The notes beneath the pieces were generated by a model, which was given only the letters and a program-made list of their open reading frames with translations, searched no databases and was not told where the DNA came from. From contig JBBQSF010000118.1 of assembly GCA_038214085.1 (NCBI GenBank), forward strand, positions 1 through 9,779: DNA of 9,779 bases, written 5' to 3'. The position numbers were made by a program, and so were the translations under genes. The DNA is from JBBQSF01 sp038214085 (GTDB lineage Bacteria; Bacteroidota; Bacteroidia; Bacteroidales; CG2-30-32-10). Below, in pieces: positions 1 to 9,779 of the stretch. Positions within the stretch are counted from its first letter, which is position 1. The number at the start of each line of letters is the position of its first letter.

Positions 1-1
1 A

Positions 2-2065
2 TTGGGTATCGATCACTTGTTTATCGATGAAAGCCACAAATTCAAGAACTTGACTTTTACCACCCGTCACGACAGGGTTGCAGGTCTGGGTAATGCTGAT
101 GGTTCTCAGCGGGCGCTCAATATGCTGTTTGCGCTTCGTACAATACAGGAACGCACAGGCAAGGATTTGGGCGCTACATTTCTTTCGGGAACGACCATTT
201 CCAATTCACTCACCGAATTGTACCTGTTGTTCAAGTACCTGCGCCCGAACGAACTCGAACGACAGGGCATAAATACATTTGATGCCTGGGCAGCAATATT
301 TGCCAAAAAGAGCATCGACTACGAATTTTCGGTAACCAATGAAATCGTGCAGAAAGAACGGTTTCGGTATTTTATCAAAGTTCCTGAATTGGCAGCTTTC
401 TATGCCGAAATTACGGACTTCCGCACGGCAGCAAGTATCGGAATTGATCGCCCGGAAAAGAACGAAATACTCCATAACATACCACCGACTCCCGACCAGC
501 AGGATTTTATCGGACGTTTGGTTGCCTTTGCCAAAAACGGCGATGCCACGCTTTTGTTCCGCGAACCGCTTTCTGACGGAGAAAAGACAGCCAAGATGCT
601 TATTGCAACCGATTATGCCCGGAAAATGTCGCTGGATATGCGCATGATAGCGCCGGATCGGTACGGAGACCATATTGACAATAAGGCTAGCCATGTTGCT
701 CACCGGATAGCAGGTTATTATCAGGAATACAACAGGCACAAGGGCACGCAGTTTGTCTTTTCCGATCTGGGAACTTACCGCCCCGGCCAGTGGAATGTTT
801 ACTCCGAAATAAAGCGAAAATTGGCTGAAGACCACGGCATTCCACCACATGAAGTCCGTTTTATACAGGAAGCTAAAACTGAAAATGCCCGTAAGTCCAT
901 GATTACCGGAATGAATGAGGGAAAGATACGGGTATTGTTTGGCAGTACCGAAATGCTGGGAACTGGGGTTAATGCGCAGAAACGGTGTGTGGCTATCCAT
1001 CACCTCGATTGCCCTTGGCGTCCTTCCGACCTGGAACAGCGCGACGGTCGCGGTATCCGGAAAGGGAACGAGGTCGCCAAACTCTATGCAAACAATAAAG
1101 TTGATGTAATTCTGTATGCGGTTGAAAAATCGCTCGATGCCTATAAATTTGGCTTGCTGCATAACAAGCAGTTGTTTATCAGGCAACTCAAAAACAACTC
1201 ACTGGGTTGTCGCACCATAGACGAAGGCAGTATGGATGAAAAAGGGAGCATGAACTTCTCAGAGTATGTCGCTATCCTTTCTGGCAATACCGAACTATTG
1301 GAGAAAGCCAGACTGGAAAAGAAAATCGCGGCATTGGAAAGTGAACGGCAAGCGTTTGTGCGGGGCAAATCATCATCCCGCTACAAATTGGAAACCATTG
1401 TGCAGGGCTTAGAAAAAAACAGTAACCTTATAGACCGTATTTCCAAAGATATGGAAACCTTTAATTCACGGTTACAAACTGCGCCGGATGGTTCAAGACT
1501 GAATCCTGTGCAGTTGGATGTTTTGCAAGGCAGCAATCCGAAGGAAGTTGGTATCAGGTTGAATGAGATAAGCGCTAAAACCCATACACATGGCGCGCAC
1601 GAACCTATTGGTACATTGTATGGCTTTTCGCTTTTAGTAAAGACGGAAACTACATTAAAAGAAGGTTCCGATATAACCCAAAACCGATTCTTTGTTAAGG
1701 GCAAGGGTGAAATCCTGTACAACTACAACAACGGATTGATGGCTTCCGACCCGAAAATTGCAGCGCAGAACTTTATCCATGCGTTGGATAGCATGCCCCG
1801 CCTGTTGGAGAAATACTGTGCGGATAACGAGAGGATCTCGAAAGATATTCCGGTACTGAAAGAAGTCGTCGAAGCTGTCTGGCGTAAGGAGGACGAGCTA
1901 AAGATACTCAAAACGGAATTGAATAGCCTTGAACGACAGATTAAACTTTCGTTGAAACCTATTGTACAAACTGAAGGACAAGCTCCAGCCACCATAACAG
2001 ACAATCAAATACTACCAATTTCTTTTAAATTCACTCAATCGAAGCAAACAATGGATGGGAGATAA
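2..2065 (+). CDS. SNF2-type helicase / DNA methylase-like protein of a conjugative element, C-terminal part (5' end outside window)
   Basis: This is the C-terminal 687 residues of a much larger protein. The frame is open to the left edge, so the TTG at base 2 is not a real start. Visible superfamily 2 helicase motifs, numbered from the first codon, are LFIDESH (motif II, 6-12), FLSGTTISNS (motif III region, 60-69), VLFGSTEMLGTGVNAQ (motif V, 311-326) and QRDGRGIRKGN (motif VI, 346-356). Both RecA lobes are therefore at least partly present; motif I lies upstream of the window. The rest is a charged, coiled-coil-like stretch (431-450), a mixed domain (about 535-600) and a second coiled-coil-like helix (about 615-650). 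Proteins of this layout, often near 1,900 residues with an N6-adenine methylase-like N-terminus, are typical cargo of Bacteroidetes conjugative transposons. The role is probably element maintenance or defence evasion, but this is not established. The last ~25 residues look unlike the family and overlap a broken reading frame. No transfer genes are visible here, so the element's state cannot be judged. Confidence 0.85.
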   Translation: MGIDHLFIDESHKFKNLTFTTRHDRVAGLGNADGSQRALNMLFALRTIQERTGKDLGATFLSGTTISNSLTELYLLFKYLRPNELERQGINTFDAWAAIFAKKSIDYEFSVTNEIVQKERFRYFIKVPELAAFYAEITDFRTAASIGIDRPEKNEILHNIPPTPDQQDFIGRLVAFAKNGDATLLFREPLSDGEKTAKMLIATDYARKMSLDMRMIAPDRYGDHIDNKASHVAHRIAGYYQEYNRHKGTQFVFSDLGTYRPGQWNVYSEIKRKLAEDHGIPPHEVRFIQEAKTENARKSMITGMNEGKIRVLFGSTEMLGTGVNAQKRCVAIHHLDCPWRPSDLEQRDGRGIRKGNEVAKLYANNKVDVILYAVEKSLDAYKFGLLHNKQLFIRQLKNNSLGCRTIDEGSMDEKGSMNFSEYVAILSGNTELLEKARLEKKIAALESERQAFVRGKSSSRYKLETIVQGLEKNSNLIDRISKDMETFNSRLQTAPDGSRLNPVQLDVLQGSNPKEVGIRLNEISAKTHTHGAHEPIGTLYGFSLLVKTETTLKEGSDITQNRFFVKGKGEILYNYNNGLMASDPKIAAQNFIHALDSMPRLLEKYCADNERISKDIPVLKEVVEAVWRKEDELKILKTELNSLERQIKLSLKPIVQTEGQAPATITDNQILPISFKFTQSKQTMDGR

Positions 2066-5000
2066 ACGATGTCCTTTACCTTGACATCATACAAGTGAAA
2101 AAAATAATCGGCAAAGGTTTGATTAGTAATAGGATTTTGTCTACAGCATAATGACAAGCTACACCTATATAACCTAGATAGGGATCTGCTCTTGTTTGAT
2201 GCAGCAGAAAAACTAAGCTTACTCGAGTGGCTTGATTTTGTATCCTTAGGACGAAACATTATTCAGTCAGGAGATTCGGGTTCCAATACTTATCTGAAAG
2301 GGGTCTTCCGATCAGATGAATTCTATTTTTTCTGTTTATTTAAATGGTATACTTTTCAATTGAAATAAATTCGCATAAGAGATTTGCACCTTATAGGAAA
2401 AATTTCACTTCGCGTTCTTATGCTATGTAAAGTTTATTTGTATTTTTAAACTTCTTAAAACAGCTTACAACAAATGTGTACTGCCGCGTATAGAGGGCAC
2501 ACACATAGTTTTTTGGCAAAAAGGAATTCAGAAGACTGATAAGTTTAATGCCTATTGACAAAGTTTGTATAAACTTATAGATAATTGTTCATAAACTCAT
2601 GTTCGTTGCATACACTGTTTGTTAGATGCCACTTCACAGAGGTCAATAAATTGGAATGAAAATTAGAAAATATAATATGCAAATCGGAAATATAATTGGT
2701 GAGAAAATTCAGATTAATAAGTTTGGCGGACCTGAACAATTAAAATTAAAACAGATTGATGTATTTCCACCCCAAAAAGGTGAAGTGAGGATAAAAATAT
2801 TAGCAATTAGTGTGGGGATTACCGACTTACTGGCTCGTTCAGGCAAATATCTTCTGCAACTATTTACTCCACTCACTCCTGGGTATGACTGTATAGGTGA
2901 AATAATCGACTGGCACGCAAGTGTGGATGCAGATTTAGCAAAAGCAAATCAGGGAAAAGGAACACGTGTTGCAATTTGTTTACCTCGGATGGGGACTTAT
3001 ACAACTCATTTATGTATAAAACCATGGCAGATAATTACCCTTCCAGACAATCTTGCGACAATCAGGGCTGCAGCAATACCGCTTGATTACTTAACAGCTC
3101 ATAGTTTAGTTAAAACTCATGCCCAAATAAAAAGAGGACAGAAAATTCTTATTCAGGGGGGGAGCGGAGCAGTTGGTAGTATTGTAATAAGATTGGCGGT
3201 TAAGATTGGAGCAAAAGTTTACGCAACAGGTTCATTCCGGAATAAAAGTTTTATTGAGAGTTTAGGAGCCCATTTTTTTGATTATTCTGAAACCAACCTG
3301 CATGATAAGATTCTTCTAATGGAACCTGATGGATTAGATGCGGTTTTATTGCATTTTAGTGGAAAGTTGTTATCTAAAGCTCGAAAAATAACAAAAAGAG
3401 ATGGAATAGTTGTAAATTTTGCATTTGCCACAAATAAAATAGGCAGGGAAAAATTTGATACATTGTTTGGTGCATTAAATATAAAATTAAGACAATCAAT
3501 CCCATGGATTTATCCACACAGTGCTTTATGCTCAATTCCTGCTGAGATTTCAAAAAATCACGACTGGTATAGGAAAACACTTGAAGAAGCACTTGAATTT
3601 GTATCCAACGAATATATTCGAATTGATACAGGGCATATTTATCCATTGCATATGGCATCGGAGGCACATCGAATTATTGCGAACAATGAAAATAACGGTA
3701 AAATTATTTTAACATGTGATTAAATGTAAAAGTTTGGAACTCATAGATTAGGAGGTATTCAGGTTATCCAGTATTCAACGCTCCTTCACCTCACTTATGC
3801 CATCTTCTAAAACCTCACTTGGATCAGTTCCTTATTTCTATCGTATGTTGGTTTTGACACCAAATGGGCATACCCCGCAATCGTTCATTGTAATATTTTG
3901 GGTATTACTATTTCCCAAATCTTAGCCCGATAGTTAAATCGATCCGGTATAAACTTTCATTGGGATCGTTTTCATCCTTTCCCAACTTAACAGTTTGAAT
4001 TGTTGACCCATCGTCCCATTTGTAACTGGATAAATAGCCTGAAATAAGGGAAAGTTGAAAACCCAGACTAGTCTTTTTTGTAAGCTCAAATTCATAAGCT
4101 ATATCATAAGACATTCCGAAGGTATTGCCAGTCATTTTATAGTTGTTCACAATAAGTTTATCATCATTATATCTCATATAACCCATGCCTAGTACCAAAA
4201 TTAACGCCCTGCTTTTAGTGCTATTTAAAAATCGGGTGGAGATTGTCGGACCAAAGAAGCCTATAGTCAATTTATCACTCATCCGGCCATATTGCCTAAC
4301 TCCCTGGTCATCTTCAATATAAATATTGTCGAGATTGTTCGATGAGTTAAACCGGGCATATTTCACACCAAGCCCAAACACCTCTGAAAAATAGTAGGTT
4401 AAATCGGCTCCGACAACAAAACCTGATTTTAGTTTCCTGACATAATCTTTAAAATCGGAAGGAACCCCATCTCCAATTTTTGCGGCTTGATAACCAAAGC
4501 CACCATTAATTGCAAACCTGAACTGCTGATAATTCGGATGTCCGATTACTTTGTCTTTTGGCACGTCACTTTCCTGAAAAAAGTTAATTTGATGATTGCT
4601 GACTTTCTCTATTGGAAGTAAAGTGCTTCGTATTTCGTCTTTGTGTTTAAACGTGAAATAAATATTCTCTTTTTTAACCTTGGTTATTTTGCAGTTGATA
4701 GAATCGCCATCGGATGTAACAATCAGGTCTTGAGAAGAAACAGCTTTGGTAATTAAAAGAAGCGCAATCAGTGTGAAAATAGTTTTCATTGGTTTTTCGC
4801 CTTAAATGATTCAAATTCAGTTTTTCCTGTTTTCCAGTCCACAAGTTCAAGTTTGGGTCGCCCTATAAAAGCGCCCATCACAACGCTGCACCTCAGGTAG
4901 TATTCGTGGCCAATTTTAATGTCAACCGGAACTTCTGATTTTGATTCGGTTTTGGCCCATAATGTATTTAATCCATCCTTTTTAACTCTTACCGAAGTTT

Positions 5001-8000
5001 TGTAATTGTTCTTTACCCGACAGATTACCGAATCGCCCAGATTTATGTCGTAGCTTATTATTGGCCCGACCCCGCTGTAACGGTAAACGTTGATTACAGC
5101 ATAGTCGGCATCAGAGAGGAATGGCTCTTCTTCTTTTGCCAATAATTGCTCAATATTGTCAACCTTCAATATTTTGACAGTGATCCTGTGACAAGAACTT
5201 CCGAATGCCGAGGGAAGCTGATGCTCAATTATCTTAATGGCATTTCCACCCGCTTTCCGTGCCTCCAGTTTCGCCTTGTCCAATGCAACTTCATAACCAC
5301 AATTGGTAGAAAAACCAGAGTCTCCAATCCTGACCTGGCCCAGAACTTCCGAACCGTTAGGTTCCGCCTGATCAAGGCCAATAACGGCAACTTCCTGCTG
5401 ATAATCCAATGCAGGGTAACTTTTAGTTAAACTTGTTGAAATCTTTGGACTGCACGAAACGAATGTAAGCAGCAGTGATATGATTATTGATCCATGAAAT
5501 TTTTTCATTGTTTTTCGTTTATCAGTTGTATTGAATTTTGACGCTCTATGTCACTGTGCATAAGGAAGCCGCTTAATTGCAGGTAATTGTTTTCGTCCTG
5601 TTCGGGGTGGCAGAATTCATCTCGTAATATTCAATTAAAAATGAACCCTTATCAAAAGATATTCCTAAGTTACAGGCTTTATCCGACTCGTTTGCCGTAA
5701 ATGTTTGGCTGTAATTGGTAAGGTCAAAATCCGAAATTGTCCAGTTGACGTTTGATCCAAGTGCATAAAACCAGGTAGCTTTTCTCTCCGTGTTTGTACC
5801 TTGGCTTGTTCCGGTATGAGAAACTGTTGTCGTATCGGCACTCAACGAGGTTATTTTTATTTTTAATGCAGTTCCTTTGGCCAATTGGGCAGCCAGACTT
5901 AAACTTGTATTTGGCCGTGTACCATAGGCGGTTCTTGATAACGAGAGGATATTGTCGCCATTTATACCCGTTTCCGGATATGTGATAAGAGACTGCGTCA
6001 TTACAAATTTCGTTTCAGAGATAAAATTAGAAACGTATTTCCCAAAATCAGGAATATTCGCAGATACACCAATATCGCCATAGCGTTTGCTTAAATTTGA
6101 TTTGACTGAAACAGGATTAATCATAACAGCATGGTTGATCAGGGCTGAACCTAAAGGTTGACTGCTAAGAACACCGTCATCCCTGATATCGTTGCTAATG
6201 TTGGACAATAACTCTGTCATTTCACTTTCGGAACGATAACCCTGAAGGATGGCAGATACGGCCAATAATATACCGTTATCATCACCATTTTCGGCAATGT
6301 TTAAATTTTCTGAAGCTTTAACGTCGCTTTTTGTGATTTCAAAAATATTCAGGATTTCTTTTTGAGCCTGATTTTTGGCATCGGCAAACGTCATTCCGCC
6401 TTTCATCAGGTATTCTACCCTTGGTTTCTCCAAATGTGTCAATACATTAACATTTATTTCACTCTTTCCTGAAATGTCAGCAAGCGCATTTAGCGTAATC
6501 TGAGCATTCGATTGTTCACCGGAAACTTCATTAAAGTAAAATCCATCAGCTCTCAAACCAATATAGTTTGAGCTTAAAGAAATATCATTTAGTTCAAATG
6601 TACCTTTATTGTCGATAATTTGAGTATTAAACGATTTGCCGGAAGCCGATAAGTTGGATTGCAGATCGTAAACCGTCACTGAACTGCCATTGATAAACGG
6701 ACCTTTTTGTACATAGCCGGTTACATTTTGTACACTGCCTTGGGTACTGTTGTCCTTTTGGCAATTGGTCAGAAGTATGTTCACTAAAATTAGTAAGCAT
6801 ACGGTTACTGAAATTGGGTAATGCTTTTTCATGATTTCTGGTTTTATTTTTTAATATTACATTTCTCATTTAACTACAAAAAGAATTCAATTCTAAATTA
6901 CAAAAGCGAAAAAATAAGCTACACTTGGGAGCAGCTAATTCTATTTCGTGTTACACACGCTAAATCAATAACCCCTCAGTTACGCTAACGCTCAAACCAT
7001 TGGCAGTGTGGAAATAGCGTAATAATTTATAATCCTTCTTTCATTTTACTCCCTTTCAATCGAAGATTTTAAACGCAAATCCAGCGCCTAAAATCAATCC
7101 TCCGGGTTGCAAAGAATTTAATATATTTTTTGAAGTTCCCGAGAGGACTGAACCATCTGTTACCCTCCATCGCGAGGATTCCATCGGAATTGCGTAGCCT
7201 AATTCGATATAAAAAATATTTGCCTTTCCAACTCTCCAGTTGCGGTCTATTGCAAGGCTTATGGTACTTGCCGATAAATAATTAATGGTTACATCTTTTT
7301 CCTCTCCTGACTCAAGTTCCATGTTTATTTTTAAGTTTTCCAGTCCCGAAGAATAGGAATATCCCAAACAATACGACCATCCACCTACTGCATTAAGGTT
7401 GTACTTTAATCCGATGGAACTCTTATAGCCCCAGCCGCTTAAACCTACACCACCGCGAAGAGCCAATTTGTCGTAAAGCCCGATTGTTCCCGAAAGGCCA
7501 ATAACCCCGGTAAAATTATCTATGCCTGTTCCTACCCCTAAATAAAAGGGATGAGATTGCTCAGGTCGATTCTCTGTAATTGTTTGTGCTCCTAACTCAA
7601 ACAATAAAAATACACACATTAAAATTAATGAGATTTTTTTCATTATAATGATTATAATATTTTAATATTGAATTTTTATAAATCATAGAATTAAGTTTAA
7701 AAGAAGCCGCCCTTACGAGCAGCTTCTTCCTGTTATTTTGGGATTACAAATCCTGGGCTAAAAGGTGCTGATTGCAAATCAGCACTAGCGGCCAGCTTTT
7801 TACATATCCGCAGGAGCGGGGGTTTCATTCATTGACTAAAAAAACCTCTTTGAGAATTAACTTACTTAATAAAGAATCATTGGTATTTTTTAAATCATTT
7901 TTATAATGCGAATTTATTATGTATTCCGCCTTATCGCTCAACTGTTGATATAATTCCTCGTTCGAAATAAATGTCCAATATTCGTCGAAAAGTAAACATT

Positions 8001-9779
8001 GCTTCAGTTCATTCTTTATGACAGCAATATAAATTTCATTATAATCAGCTAATTCATTAAATGATAGTTTTTTAATGTCTTTCCGATCTAATCTATATTC
8101 TCTAATTGCTTTTGCTAGCCTTACCTTAAATTCTGTTTGTTGATAATCTGTTATTTTTTCAAATTCTTCAACTTGAAATATTACTGCATTTGATAAAACT
8201 ATGGAGTCATAAATACTATATTTGAAACAATTAAACCAATTATTTCTATAAATCAATTTTGCTTCCTCAAAAGTTTTTACTTTTTCTAAATATCGATCTT
8301 CAAATTGTCTTCTTTTTATTTCATCCTTATAATTTTCGACACTGCCAAATCTATATACTACAAATGAAACCAAAGATTCATGTATTTTTAAATTAATATC
8401 TATGAATCTTAACTTGCCCTTTTCAATGTAGCCGATAATTGGTATTCCTATTGAATAAAGTAAAAATACAGAGTCTGATTTACTTACAGCAAAATTTATT
8501 GCCTTAGTAAAAGGTGATTGCTTCTCTAACTTAAATTTTATGTCCACATCATTTTGGTCAAAAAAATAATTATCCAAATAATAAGTAGTAGAATCATGTT
8601 CGATTATAAAGAAATTGGGTCCTTTTTCAAATTTCAAATCATCATTATTCATTTGATTATTTAATGGATTAATCTTAATGCTGAATACTGGAAATGCTTT
8701 GATATTTAGCTTTTTGCCTGAATTAAATATATTTTCCTGAGTCAACTTTATTTTTAATCTATTAGTCCATTCAGCTTCTTGTTTCTTTATGGTTTGGCCT
8801 AAATTATCTGGAATTACACCTGATGTGAAGATTAAACTTAAGATAAAAAAACAAATAGTAATTTTTGTGTTTTTCATAAATATATATCTTTAATTTATTA
8901 TTTAATTCCTATCACTTCGAACAAATAATCATTTGAGGTTCCTGAGTTAAGTGATGATTGATCTATTCTGGCATAAGTACCAGTTGCAGGATCCATTATA
9001 ATATAGGTTCCGTCAGACGAATTATAACCAATAATTACTACATTATGATAGACTAAAGTTTTTTTTCGTAAGTCACGATCTAAATATTGAGTACCGGTAT
9101 ATATATTCGCCATTATCGGATACCCATTATTGATTGTTTGTGCAATATTGTCGATTGATATCTTATTTATTGTGAAAAAGTTACTTAAAGTGGCTTCAGC
9201 CCTATCTATTTTTGTAATTCCATTAGTTATAAAATTCACATCATTATAAGATTTCATATACCATTTCATATAATCTCCACTTCTAGCTTTTCCGTTATAA
9301 TAAATTGATATATATTCCATCCCAAAAGCAAAACATTGGCCAGGTATTTGAGAAGTTTGATTATTTTGGAAATTTTGAATCAAAACATCACCATCTTGTG
9401 GCACATAAGGTGAAGAATATAGCTTATCACGTCCTATTGACACACTTGGCCCTCCAAATAATTTATCATCAATATTTTTACCGACATCCCAAAAATCTTT
9501 AATATTATTACCAGATTCTCTCCATGCAGTTTTTAAACTTTCTCCTCCAAAAATGATCCTTCCGAGAAAGTCAAAAGGAGAAAGAACTGCTCCAAAAAAA
9601 CCGAGTATTTCCTTGAATAAGTAACCACTGGAATCAGTATATCTCAATGGATTGTTCAAACAATAGGAATACCTGTTGTAACTTTGAGTTAAACCGCCAT
9701 CCTGCACAAAAGGGTCAACATTTAAAAACCTGCCTACCAGCGGATCATACAACCTGCCATTCATGTTAATCAAATTGAA

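Overview
The window most likely comes from a member of the Bacteroidota, probably Bacteroidales-like. Four things point that way. The first gene is the SNF2-type helicase/methylase carried by Bacteroidetes conjugative elements. There is a run of small signal-peptide beta-barrel proteins and lipoproteins, one with a surface-export-like sequence after its lipid cysteine. The RHS protein has the Bacteroidetes-style core ending (NMNGRLYDP, then NPLRYTDSSGY). Shine-Dalgarno sequences are absent or weak. This assignment comes from sequence style and was not tested by any search.

Layout. (1) 2-2065 (+) is the C-terminal part of a large helicase/DNA-methylase-like protein from a conjugative or integrative element, cut by the window edge. 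(2) 2029-2368 (+) holds an apparently broken small gene: two protein-like segments in different frames and no start codon. (3) 2369-2655 is non-coding and AT-rich, with repeated AAGTTTA/TAAACTT heptamers. (4) 2656-3723 (+) is a zinc-independent MDR (quinone-oxidoreductase-like) enzyme. (5) 3908-7643, all on the minus strand, encodes four exported envelope proteins: a small beta-barrel, a probably surface-exposed lipoprotein, a periplasmic-type lipoprotein with a paired-cysteine domain plus a DUF2846-like domain, and a second barrel protein that overlaps the preceding gene by ATGA. (6) 7701-7785 carries a minus-strand terminator and two short palindromes. (7) 7825-9779 (minus) is the 3' end of an RHS polymorphic-toxin gene with a papain/C39-like cysteine peptidase tip. 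It is followed 20 bases later by an unrecognised exported protein.

The genes do not form one pathway. The left end is mobile-element backbone, the middle is an envelope protein cluster, and the right end is a contact-toxin module. The most interesting part is that module: an RHS tip with visible Cys-His-Asp candidates, followed by an AT-rich, signal-peptide-bearing orphan in the position where immunity genes normally sit and closed by its own terminator. A peptidase toxin paired with an exported, rather than cytoplasmic, protector would imply that the toxin acts in the periplasm. This is inference from position and sequence only.
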